Made by a program: the position numbers and the translations under genes. A stretch of 64,000 nt of DNA from Trema orientale (taxonomy: Eukaryota; Streptophyta; Magnoliopsida; Rosales; Cannabaceae): the NCBI GenBank assembly GCA_002914845.1, contig JXTC01000057.1, positions 183,707-247,706 of the forward strand, in the 5' to 3' direction. A model generated the notes under the pieces. The model saw nothing but the letters and a program-made list of their open reading frames with translations. It searched no databases and had not been told where the DNA came from. Each line of letters starts with the position of its first letter. The first letter of the stretch is position 1. This document shows positions 23,075-33,712 of the stretch, one piece after another.

Positions 23075-24040
23075 GAATTTGTTTGGTTACAGATCAATAT
23101 AGGTAAGTAATTTTATATTTTTCTTAATATTTTTGACTAAATTAGATAAATGAGTGAAATTTATATTAATTTCAGAATACAAACATTTATTTCTAGAAAT
23201 CGGAAAGACAAATTAGGCATTTCACCGAAATTTAGAGAATTGAGATTTATAAATTTTTCCATCTAAGAAGCAATTACAAAACACGAACATATATATGTTC
23301 CCATTGTCAGCTTTAATTTTGGATCCACATTTTCCGTTATTTATAAAACATAGACAACATCCTTGCACTTGCAAGCACTTTGAAATCGTCATTCTAAATT
23401 TGTAGGTTCCGAAAGATAATGGGCAATTTTTTGAAAAGAAAAAAACACTTAATATGATTTCGTTATAATTCTTAAGGTTAAAAAAATGAGCAATGTTATG
23501 GGATATCAGCGGTACCTAACACTACAATAACGTGTTAGTATGTGACTGATTGATTCTAATTAATAAATCAGGTTAAAATAAAATTGCATTAAAGACTATT
23601 TTTTTTTATTTTTTTTATTTAGTTTTTCAAAAGAACATATTTTTGGCTTTGGGGGGCAACATCAGATATAGGGCCATGCCAGACAAGCGGGTGCCTCTTG
23701 TGGTCTTTGTCTTGGGCCTAACATGATTCCCAGTTTTGGTCTAACTGGAAACGGGGAAAAAAAAAACATTATTAGTGTTGTAATCACTAATCACAACAAC
23801 ATGTATAGTAATTATCAAAAGGATCATTATCTAGAGGTATTTTTTTTATCTATTTTTTTATTCGTTGACAGTTATTATGATTTAAGTAATTAAAAAATAA
23901 TAATAATAAATACACATTATTTAATGCTCTTTCTATTTTAATTAGGCAAAACAATATTCATAAACAAGTTTAAAAAAAAAAAAATCGCCCTTATCAAAAC
24001 TGTTACGTAATAATGTGAATATGGTAAACTTTTGATTTTT
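23075..24040. other. Intergenic; contains half of a MITE
   Basis: No gene. The stretch 23488-23575 (AATGTTATGGGATATCAGCG, then AACGTGTTAGT and TAATTAATAAATC) matches one arm of the MITE at 44626-44799. The other arm is not evident nearby. Confidence 0.45.
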
Positions 24041-24041
24041 G

Positions 24042-24123
24042 GGAAATACTATCATCGGAAACTTTCGTTTTTTTGGAAATACTATCATCGGAAACTTTCG
24101 GTTTTTCGGAAACACTATCATCA
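24042..24123. repeat. 33-bp tandem repeat, 2.5 copies
   Basis: Units beginning GGAAATACTATCATCGGAAA start at 24042, 24075 and 24108. The period is a multiple of three, so both strands stay open (plus reads NTIIGNFRFFG repeatedly), but there is no sign of a real protein. Confidence 0.85.
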
Positions 24124-24419
24124 CAACGGTAATTGTTGTCCCGTCACAAATTCCATCCAGGATTAGGGGTAAAAAAAAATTCTATGCAACTTTGGTTGGC
24201 CAAACCTCATCCCCATCAAACCCGACCAGACCAAATGCAAATATTTTTCGGTTTAGCTAATTTTAGCTTAATTCGAATCGGATTTGACACAAAAACCTGA
24301 CTGAGACTATTGTAGTATTGTTCTTCTTTTAACCCTTTTTTTTTTTTTTTAATTTTTTATTCCCAATGCATTCTCACCCCCTAAAAATCTTAAGTCGAAT
24401 CCGACCAAAAAAATCTGAA

Positions 24420-25066
24420 ATTTAAATCTAAAAACTCGAGAACACTTTGGTCAATGCTTAAGTTACAGTTGCCACGAGCCTGAACACACAAATTACCATA
24501 CATTCACCCTTTGCCACACCAATCAACACCTACATGCGACAAAGGCGACACTAGCCAATGTCTTACCACATCTACGGTGTGCGTCGATGACATAGAATGT
24601 TGTTGTTGGACTAACAATGCATTAAAACTTTTAACGCATTTCTAGCTTCCATTAAGAATCTTGTTATCTCTCTCGTCTCTCCTGGCGGAACCAAACGAGA
24701 GTAGTTAGGTTGATGCATCCAGCCATCCCGAATGTTAGTATACAAAATATATGTAAATACGTATGTTTTACATTTTGAGCATCGATATCACACAACTCGA
24801 ATGTGGCCCACACCAACTTACGTAACGCAGCTACATAAACAAGTAATAGAACCGCGAGTGAGAGATCAATAATTGGGCAGAATCATGGCGAGTGTCCAGA
24901 CTCATGTGGAGCCATTATTATTATTATTATTATTATTTTTGGCCTTCTCAGTCTCAAACAATCTCTATACCTTGAGCTATTTGTATTTGTATTATAGTAG
25001 CTGCTGCTGCTGCTGCTGCTACTACTCCTACTTTTGCTCTCTCTCTCTCTCTCTCTAAAAGATCAC
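24420..25066 (+). promoter_or_regulatory. MYB upstream region with microsatellites and CT-rich leader
   Basis: It holds (ATT)n at about 24914-24937, (GCT)n at about 24999-25020 and a (CT)n tract at 25037-25056. CT tracts close to the start codon are common in plant 5' leaders, so the transcription start is probably just upstream of them. No TATA box can be chosen with confidence. Confidence 0.35.
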
Positions 25067-25150
25067 ATGTTTTGGAGCCGCCTAGGACCGTACAGTTTTC
25101 GACGGATGATCACCATCTCCACCAAATCTCCGAATCCATCCAAAAACTAG
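25067..25150 (+). CDS. Upstream ORF in the MYB leader, 27 codons
   Basis: An ATG about 10 bp after the CT tract opens a 27-codon frame (starting [11 protein letters not shown], with a second in-frame ATG) that ends at TAG 53 nt before the MYB start and in another frame. If the mRNA starts in or upstream of the CT tract, ribosomes would meet this ORF first, and it could lower MYB translation. No transcript evidence is available here. Confidence 0.4.
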   Translation: MFWSRLGPYSFRRMITISTKSPNPSKN

Positions 25151-25203
25151 ATCCCTCCGGCGATTCAAACCTACAAAACGACATTTTCGACCAAAAAAAC
25201 GAC

Positions 25204-27085
25204 ATGGGAAGAGCGCCTTGCTGCAACGTTCAAGGCTTGAAGAAAGGCTCGTGGACCACCGAAGAGGACCAGAAGCTCGTCGCTTACATTACCCAAAACG
25301 GGGAAGGAGGCTGGCGGACTTTGCCCCAGAAAGCTGGTCAACTTTTTCTTCTTCTTCTTCTTCTTCTTCTTCTTCTTTTTTTTTTTTTTTTTTATTGTTT
25401 GGGCATTATTTTTTATAGTTCGGAAGGTGGTTGATGAAATGCCAGAGCTAAAATGTAATGTCTTTTTTAAATGATATTTGACTGTTTTTTCTGAAATGGG
25501 CAAATTTTTTCAGGTCTTTTGAGGTGTGGAAAGAGCTGTAGATTGAGATGGACCAATTATCTGAGACCTGGTATTAAGAGAGGGGATTTCAGTCATGAAG
25601 AAGAAGAGACCATTATTACACTCCATTCAGTTATAGGCAACAAGTCAGTGTGTTTTATTTAATGATTATGATATTCTTGCTGTTCTTCTTTTATTTAATG
25701 ATTATGATATTCTTGGTGTTCTTCTTTTCTGGGTATGAATTAGATTTGGTGTGTACTGTCATATATAGATAATTTTTTTTTTTGTCATTTTCTTTAATTG
25801 ATCTTCTATTGCGTTGACTTTGTCTTCTCAGTTTCTGTTCCCTTTCTTTGCATTTTTTTTTTTTCTTTTTTTCGGGGGGAGCTTTTTTACTTTTCAATTC
25901 CTTTACTTGATCTTACTTTTTCTTTTGGAGTTGGACTAATTTTTGAGTAATTTCAGGTGGTCAACCATAGCCAAACAATTACCAAGACGAACAGACAATG
26001 AAATCAAAAACCATTGGAACACAAGACTCAAGAGACTCGTAGCTGAAAAGGGCATAGACCATTTTCTCACTAGTACTGATACCGAAAGCGCTGTAGCCAA
26101 GCATGATATTGGTAACAATGCTGAAACAGAGGAAAGTCCTGAGAACAAACTCAAAGTCATTGAATCTAAAGGGTCAGTTTCTACATCTTGTCATCTACTA
26201 AATGAGGTTGCTTCTAAGTTCAAAGCATATGGCACCCTTGCCACACTTATAGCCCAACAAATTGAGAAGTCTAAGTCAACAGAAGAAGGCAGTTCTGTTT
26301 CGAGTCCTACTACTACTTCAGCTAATTTACTCAACAAGGTGGCCACAAATCTCAATTCACCAAGATCAAATTCTCCTGGTTCCATTAAAGCAATCTTTTC
26401 CAAATCGTTGGACGGTAGCACAACTAGTGGTAGTGGTGCTAACAGTGTCTCTGAGTTTGTTGCTATTATTGGGAAATCCAGTGATGTTGGAAGTCCTCGC
26501 TCTGAAAATTCAGTTCAAGTTTCGACGCCGGTTTCTTCCTCAGCTCGGTTACTCAACAAAATGGCTGCTAAATTTGCTTTAATGAATCGACTCCAGGCAA
26601 TGCTTGGTGATAAGAATCAGCCTAGTGTTTTCGGCAATTCGATAGACAATTGTACTAGAAGTGGTAGTGATGGTGGCAGCAGCCTTAAAACTGAGTCTCA
26701 AACTTCTGAACCAAGTCTTTTCGAGGATTCGAAGCCGGATTTTTTCCATTTTGATGGGGTTTTAGGTACATTTAGAGGTGAAACTTGTAACCAATTAGAC
26801 TTGGCGATTGAACTTGATCATCATGATCAGGCATTGCCTGTGAAAGTTACTGATGATCAGAGTGAGAAAGTGAAACTCAAAGATGGTACATTTGATAAAG
26901 AGTCAGGGAGTTTCTCAAATGGGATTGATTTGGATGAACAAGTTTCAGTATTCACTAATGCTAGTAGTACTTCATACGATGGTTCTAGTCCTGTGGAAAT
27001 GATAGTGAGTGACTTGGAGGCTGCAAATAATTGGCGTGACTGTATTTACTTTGATGAATTCTTGGATGCTGCAATTCTTGATTAA
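25204..27085 (+). CDS. R2R3-MYB transcription factor (three exons: 25204-25336, 25514-25643, 25957-27085)
   Basis: Exons of 133, 130 and 1129 nt join to 463 codons with GT-AG introns at the two positions conserved in most plant R2R3-MYBs. The start is the ATG of MGRAPCC, the standard N-terminus. R2 has W17, W37, W57; R3 has F70 (the usual replacement of the first tryptophan), W89 and W108. The recognition-helix phrases [16 protein letters not shown] and [17 protein letters not shown] are intact. R3 lacks the [DE]Lx2[RK]x3Lx6Lx3R signature for bHLH partners. The tail is S/T-rich, with three copies of an S-x-x-LLN-x-x-A motif (residues 165, 209, 283), and ends acidic ([11 protein letters not shown]), as an activation region might. 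Expected role: nuclear DNA-binding regulator. The subgroup cannot be fixed; the DNA-binding domain resembles the MIXTA/MYB41/MYB107 part of the family. There are no internal stops or frameshifts. Confidence 0.95.
25337..25513 (+). other. MYB intron 1, with (TTC)n/T tract next to the donor
   Basis: 177 nt, GTCAAC...TTTTTTCAG, phase 1. A (TTC)n run followed by about 18 T begins only 10 nt after the donor. Such a tract is prone to length change and puts strong pyrimidine content at the wrong end of the intron. Confidence 0.85.
25644..25956 (+). other. MYB intron 2
   Basis: 313 nt, GTCAGT...AATTTCAG, phase 2. It contains a tandem duplication of about 36 bp (TTTAATGATTATGATATTCT at about 25657 and 25693) and T-rich runs. 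Confidence 0.85.
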
Positions 27086-27250
27086 TTTCTGGAGTTTCAA
27101 GCTTCCAGAGAACTCTTTCTCTCTCTCTCTCTCTCTCTCTAATATAATAATCCTAAATTTAAGTATCCTAATTTAGATAATGAGAAGGTGTAATGAAAAA
27201 TGCATGTTGTGCTTCTTGGTATTGTAAATTACTTATCTTCTTTCTGTTCG
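27086..27250 (+). other. Probable 3' UTR of the MYB gene
   Basis: A (TC)n run at 27116-27140 follows the stop codon. AATAATAA and AATGAAAAATG strings could serve as plant poly(A) signals. An unresolved base (N) occurs at 27251. Confidence 0.4.
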
Positions 27251-27254
27251 NTTT

Positions 27255-27480
27255 AAGAGGACTTCATTGAACAGAAACAAGAAACAAGGAGGCAAGGGAA
27301 AAGTACAAACACCCTCAAAGTTAAGAAATAAAATCCTACTCGCGGTCCGAAAAGATTCGAGATGGCACATCAGTAACAAAAAAATTCCCAAAAGAAAGAG
27401 TTGAGGCGGCCCAAGTTGCTGTGTTATTTTCTACAAAATTATTTCTCCTATGAATAAAAGACAACTGGAAAAAAAAAAAA
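27255..27480 (-). pseudogene. 3' fragment of a LINE (RNase-H-like tail)
   Basis: On the minus strand one frame reads SFIHRRNNFVENNTATWAAS, then TLSFGNFFVTDVPSRIFSDRE and a stop. This resembles the C-terminal RNase H segment of plant LINEs (FxxRxxNxxAHxLA... then P..L...). The following 3' untranslated part (TTCAATGAAGTCCTCTTA) resembles a LINE end. The fragment is about 70 codons, 5'-truncated, and lies against the MYB 3' end. Confidence 0.45.
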
Positions 27481-27975
27481 AAAGACTAACCAACAACTTT
27501 TCTTGGGTGTTGGGGTTTGTTAAGATATGTGTTATGGTGCCTTCTACTAACAATTTAATTCTTTCGAATTTCAAAAGTTGGATTTGTTGGAGCATCTCCA
27601 AGTATATGCTATGTTAATGCCAAATTTCAACAATTTCACTTAAAATAAAAAATAACAGTCCTACGTGCTATTTTCGGTACTATATCAAGCATAGTACATG
27701 CTAAATTTAGAATATGTGTTTTAAATTCACATTATTATCATTATAATGCATAGTTAAATGTATTTAGATTGAGATAATAATAATAATTAATAGAAGAGAA
27801 AATGTCTCGTAATTAAAGATTATTTTTAAATATAAAATAAAATTACTTTTAGAATATATGCTTTAAAGAGTGGCCCAAAAAAAGTGTGTGCTACATGTAA
27901 CATTTTGACATTGTAGTATATTAAACTGTATTGGTATATTCTTTTACGATGGAGATGATACCATGCACGGACTTA

Positions 27976-28793
27976 CTGGCAGAGCCAGATGGGGCTAGCC
28001 CTCCTCCTTACTAGAGGTGTTCATGGCCGGTTTGGACAGTCTAAATAACCAATCCAGAAACCAATCCGAATGTGTAGTTTGGCCAGTTTACCAATCCGTG
28101 CGGTTTGAGTTGGTCGATTCAAACTGGCCAAACTGCAATTTTTACAGCCGCCGGTTTGGGCGGTTTCCGCGGTTTAAAAACTTACAAAATTTGAATTAAT
28201 ATAACATCAACTAAGCTCATGTCATGATCATATTTCATCTAAAATATAAAGTCCAAATATAAAATGAAACCATAACATAGTTAAAAACTACAACCAAATT
28301 GAAAGTCATAGTAAACTTAAATTTTAGTTACAACTTAATCAAAATTGAACAGCAAACTTAAAGTCTTTAATCTTAAACACATTATAATAACAAGACTTAA
28401 AGTCTAAAATATCACAAGAGTCTTAAGTAATATAGTCTTAAATGAGCTAAGAGTAATTATTATTCAATTAGAATGAATAAGCTTAAATTTCTAATTACTA
28501 ATATACATATTCTTTTTTTTAAAGAATACATATACAAACTTATTGGCCAGTTCGGTTTGAATCCGACCGAATTTGTCTAAAACTGAAAACCAAATCGGCC
28601 AAGTCGGTTTTCATATTTTCTAATTCGTAACCGGCTATTTAAGAAAAAAAACTACATGAATTGGGCGGTTTGGACTGGATTGGGCGGTTTTTATGATTTG
28701 GCAGTTTTTCTGAACCCTTACTCCTTACCTTTTGTTGTGCTTTTTTTCCTTCTCCATTTTGCTCTTTGTATATTATTATTATTGTTATTATTA

Positions 28794-28836
<43 letters not shown>

Positions 28837-29205
28837 TTTCTTCAAGTGAACTTGTAATTTTGTAATATATAACTCATGAAAAATCTAAAAATAGTGATTC
28901 TGGTACACATTAGTTAATGTAGACTAACATATGATTAAAAAGAGTTTTTAAAACGAGTCCAAAGAAAAACTATCTATAAAAAGTGAAAAATCCACTAGGG
29001 TCATTTGAGCGGCATAATTGTTTTTTTTTTTATTTTTTATAAAGTATATAAGTAAAATTTATAATTACAAAATTTTAGGGGACAAATAAAGAATTTAAAT
29101 AAATTTTTAAAAAAAATATCAGGGTAAACTTCAGAATTTCAATACTAATTTTTTCTTTTTTTTTGGGTAGTGTATGCCCCTAAAACTTTTCCCTGGCTCA
29201 GCTAT
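27976..29205. mobile_element. Outer non-autonomous DNA element (GAGCCAG ends)
   Basis: The left end reads GGCAGAGCCAGATGGGGC. The reverse-complemented right end reads AGCTGAGCCAGGG...AGGGGC. The same type of end is widespread in plant non-autonomous elements. It contains the hAT-like element and an (ATT)n microsatellite at about 28770-28836. Its coding content is nil. The target duplication was not resolved. Confidence 0.45.
28013..28716. mobile_element. hAT-like non-autonomous element, nested
   Basis: The left end AGAGGTGTTCATGGCCGGTT and the right end ...GGCAGTTTTTCTGAACC form imperfect inverted repeats. The ends carry repeated CGGTTTGG / GGGCGGTTT motifs in both orientations. Flanks CTTACTAG and CTTACTCC give a possible 8-bp target duplication (6 of 8), the size expected for hAT. 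It is inserted in the larger GAGCCAG-ended element. Confidence 0.55.
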
Positions 29206-29344
29206 TGTATGGTCTACTTACCATTAATCGTGTACTATTAGGAGTGTTAGATTTCATGGGATCAAACAAGTTAGAAAAACATACGTGCATTTTGTCTAAT
29301 TAGTTTGATGAAAATTTGTGGCCTAAAATCGTAAATACAAAATA

Positions 29345-29538
29345 TTGATTAAGTGGGTTGGCTCAAGTGGTCAGAATACCCATTATTTGGAATCTCAGTC
29401 CCAAATTCGAGTCACACTAGAGATATGCATGAAAACTTATGATCCCTAATGAAGTTGGATAAAAATTGGATAGTAATAAGTATTTTTTTTTAATTTATAA
29501 TAAGTGAAAATAAGCCCAACTTTAAAAAAAAGAAATTA
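29345..29538 (+). mobile_element. tRNA-derived SINE with 14-bp target duplication
   Basis: The head carries A-box-like TGGCTCAAGTGG and B-box-like AATTCGAGTC, spaced as in a pol III promoter. The body ends in an A-rich tail (TTTAAAAAAAAG). GTAAATACAAAATA is found exactly at 29331-29344 and 29539-29552, a perfect target-site duplication that fixes both ends. Confidence 0.75.
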
Positions 29539-29950
29539 GTAAATACAAAATACATACATTGATAGTAAGTATTTTTCCATACTTCACGTGAGAATTCCCA
29601 CGTACGTGCTTGCGTAGAAACTAATAATTAACTATCTTCTTATCTTAGTGGAAGTAGAAAAATATTGAAAGTAACTTTACGTTTTTTTAAAAGAAATATT
29701 GAAAGTAACTTGTTTCTCATGTTTCCATGAAATTGTTTTCGGTGCCAAATTCCACAGGTTACTTTCAAACAAGTATAATGAATTAAATTAATAATGGATG
29801 AACTTCCAACTCCCATCACATCAAGAGAAAAAGTGGCTTTTATAAGCAATAAATAAATGGGATATTGATAAAATAAGTATAGAAGCTACATTATATTCAT
29901 ACAAACAAAATCGTGGACCATGGAAATAGTTACAGCTAAAAGATAGGGAA

Positions 29951-30060
29951 AGTACAATTTTCTGATTAATTGATGGGGCATATATAAGTCATAACATGGA
30001 TCACGTGGCAAGTACAATTTTCTCATTAATTGATGGGGCATATAAAAGTCATAACATGGA
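29951..30060. repeat. 60-bp tandem duplication
   Basis: AGTACAATTTTCTNATTAAT ... ATAACATGGA appears twice with a 60-bp offset and few differences. A separate short direct repeat, AAGTTTCGGATTCGGAT, occurs twice just downstream (about 30107 and 30136). Confidence 0.85.
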
Positions 30061-30139
30061 CCACCGTGCTAATAGAAAGGTGATAAATTATCACTCCCTC
30101 TATTAAGAAGTTTCGGATTCGGATCCCTCTACTAAGTTT

Positions 30140-33100
30140 CGGATTCGGATGGCAATCCACCTCGAGTTGATTTATTAATAGAATTATAGGATATGACATC
30201 CTCTAACCTTATAACATTTTTTTCTTTAACCCAATATATTATTACATTGAAAATTTTATTTTTTTTATTTATTTTTTAGAGATACATATTTCTATGGAGT
30301 TAAAGTAAGATCATTAAATTAAAAAATTCCATTTCTTAATATAATATTATGTAACCCATTTTATAGAGTAAAAGGACATAATTTTCTTTATTAATTTAGA
30401 AGTTGTTTGTAAATAGTTTATGTCCTAAAACTCTATAAAGTATGAGGTAGGGATGAGGGTATCTTCGTTAGTTATTTTCTTCTTTCTTAAAATTAAATAT
30501 TTTACAAGTGAAATTTTAGTTACAATTCGTAAAGGTAAAATATAGTTTCAATTCAATTTTCTAAAATAAAAAATTACCTGAGTTATATTTGTAATTGATC
30601 CTGTTATGTCGATTGTACCATGACTTTGGGATCAATGGAAGTATTAATGTAAATCGAGTCATTGATAAAAGACTATTTAATACAAAAATTCTGGAGCCCA
30701 AACAATTTGGTAAAATTAATCTCGAACTCATATTTTTAGAACTTAACCCTTTGATATTAGAAGAATATAAGTTCTTTCATACATATTAGTAACGGAAGCT
30801 TCACGTAATGTTAAATCACAGGGTATAATTCGTATTTCAAATTGGTTCATCTTGGATTTCCTTAAAAGAAAAAAAAAAAAAATCAAAATTAGAAGAAGCT
30901 TGCATGAAAAAAAAAAGGCTTTGAAGGTTTTCAGTGGCTTTCACTGCCCACTAACAAGTGCCATCTGCCCTTAAACGGCCATCTTTTGCCAGTAATTAAT
31001 TAGTGCCGGTTGTCGCTATACTTTTGCTAATTTTAAATACTGAAACAAGGTCTTCAACTTCTTTCTACAACAAATTAATAATTCATAGAGGTTTTTTTAT
31101 TCTATTTTAATTATATATATATATAATAATTTGTAGTTATGTTATGCACTTTTAATTACATTATGATCTGTGGACTAGGTTTTATTTTGGGGCAAAATTA
31201 GGGTTTGATTTTTAACTTACATGTTATATTAAAGTTAATGTTTTGTTTACATAATTTATATGTATATGTTATTAAGTTCATTATTATTTTTTAAACTTAT
31301 AAAGTTTATTTTTATTATATGGAATTTTCATTTTGGGAATGAATATATATGCGAAAAACAATGCCAAATTTGTGAAAAAAATCAGTGTAATATTTGAAAT
31401 AGTATACTTTTCGATTTCACACCACGTGACGTTCCATTGCAAGTAGGTGTAAAAAAACTCGTATTCTCTAACATCAGGCAGCTTAGTTTCTAAAAAAATG
31501 AGTTTAAGCCTTATGGTTAATTTTAATAATTGTTTGGACTTCTGAAAATTCTTGTATTAAATAGCCTCGACAGAATTTATCCAATGTCCGTGACTTTACT
31601 CGATCTTTTAGTTTTACTCGAGTCATGTAAGTGAGGATATTAAACTCATCTTTATGGTTACCATAAAAAGCTTCCTTAAAGATATAGACTTTAACTATCT
31701 ATGAGTTTATTCAACTATTTAATTTAATGATTTAACTACAGGTATATACTGTCCCTCATAAAGAAAAAAAGGAACAGAAAAAAAAAAAAACTACAGATAT
31801 ATAATGCGACGATTCCCCGCGGCTTTTATTTTATTATTATTATTATTATTTTAAAACTTTTTGCCATTAGTTCAAAAAGAAAGTTGTTTTATGTAACACG
31901 ATATATTTAGGCAATCGAAGATTTTTATTGGGTAAAAGTACTTATTAATTCATTTTTATAAGGTAAAATAAAGGTTATTATTAAAAATAAATTATTTGTT
32001 ACAATATGAGTAATATAATTATACATTTTCTAATTAAAAACAAAATATCAACATAAAAGAGGTTAATCTTAGCAAGTTTTCATTCTTGAAATGAAAGGTA
32101 AGTAATAAGACACTTTACCATTATCTCTGAACAAAGAGTTAATATAATTAGCAGTACGATCATTACATAGATATACTACTAGAGGAGTTCACCTTACCAA
32201 CAAAAACTTTAACATCCTTTTCTACCACATCAACAATAAACTACAGAGACAATACAAGGTCCAAATCTTCATAAATACTAATCCTGATAGACTCAGTTTT
32301 TGTAAACTGTGTAATACTTAATTAAATTTCGTCTAGTTTTGGATAATAGAATTTAAATCTAGAAGAAAGCTCTAAAAAATTAGAGAAAATAATGAAAACA
32401 AATAAAACCTATATAGATCTAGGATTTGGTAGGACATTCACACAAATAAAATGATCATTGAAAAAAATGAGTTAATTATTGTGATGGCCCTGATTATATC
32501 CATTGTACCGCTTTATCCCTGAAATTCCAATTTATATAGTGGACTTACCCTGAATTATATAACTGTTGCAGCAATAGACTTTTTGTCACAATGTGTTAGT
32601 TTTTTAATTAAAAAAAACAATCATGTACAAAGCATATGATTAGGCATGTTTGATTCTAAGAGTGTTGTCTGCCATAGTTACTAAATGGTCTGCTTTGCAC
32701 ATGAAGTATTTTTATAAAAATATAATAATTTGTAATAAAAATGATCATTATTGCAACAGTTGAATAATTATTAGTACTCTGTTATGTAAGTTGAAAATTC
32801 AAAGTCTCGTTCTTGGCCATGATTAATGCATTGCTACCTTGTAAATGATATATTTCCATTAAAAAGTTATAAGTTCATGACAAAAATGTCATTACTGTAA
32901 TAATTGCATAATTTAAGGTAATCTTTTATGTAAATTCAAAATTCTGAGGTCATAGTGATAAAATAGATATAATTCAAAATCTCTTAACATAATTTATAAA
33001 AAAAATAGAAAATTAGGGAAATCCCACTGAAAAGGAGAGGTAGAACTTGAAACAAAAAAATTCTGATGGAAAAGACTACAAGTTTTTTGTAGATCAAAAT

Positions 33101-33359
33101 ATCTAATTTATGTATTCACCCGTTTACATGTTGAGAATAAAATACTGAGAAAGACTATAGTAGAACCTTATTTTTTTGATCCAAGATGAGACCTTTTACT
33201 TCAAACTGTTGTATTATTATCCAACAACTCAAATACTTTGTATAAGAAAAAGTTATCATGCATTTGTTAACACACTGTTACAACAAAAATTTTCATGATC
33301 GTGGTATTGTTCTTCAAAACGACCTAGTACCCAAGGCAAAACAGTTTCTCAAATTGATC
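30140..33359. other. AT-rich intergenic, no gene seen
   Basis: No coding region or RNA gene is supported. A (TTA)n run lies near 31833-31850. The 32450-32990 part belongs to the same dispersed repeat family as 9060-9500. Confidence 0.45.
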
Positions 33360-33364
33360 ATTTC

Positions 33365-33645
33365 TATTAGGAAGGAATCTCTGCCTGATAAGTCTACTAA
33401 ATACAATCCCTTAATTCAAGCTCCACCGAAAATCTCCATGAATATAATCAATTCCTTGATTCAAGCTCTACCCAAAATCTTTCTAGGATTTATATTATAT
33501 TAATATTTATTTTTTCATATAGTCAACAACAATATTAATGTATTTTAATTCTCTTTGATTCTTTTCTTATATATATAAAGATGTACAGCAAAACAAATAA
33601 TATACAAGTGAATATTATTTCTATCATTTTGTGTTTTACTCTTTA
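33365..33645 (+). repeat. 5' LTR of the copia element
   Basis: 281 bp, with TATATATAAAG near 33571-33581 as the probable promoter TATA box. It is shorter than the 3' LTR by about 31 bp because of small indels. Confidence 0.9.
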
Positions 33646-33657
33646 TGGTATCAGACC
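33646..33657 (+). other. Copia primer-binding site
   Basis: TGGTATCAGACC, one base from the plant Met-tRNA-complementary TGGTATCAGAGC, begins exactly at the LTR boundary. Confidence 0.85.
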
Positions 33658-33712
33658 AGGATAATATCTCCCACTAAGTTCTATTGTTTAATCATTTTTT
33701 TTCTCCTCCCTC

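Noticed and set aside
24976..25203. In-frame N-terminal extension of the MYB protein
   Set aside because: The frame is open upstream of MGRAPCC back to a TGA at 24973, but it has no ATG; only a TTG could start it. MGRAPCC is the standard plant R2R3-MYB N-terminus.
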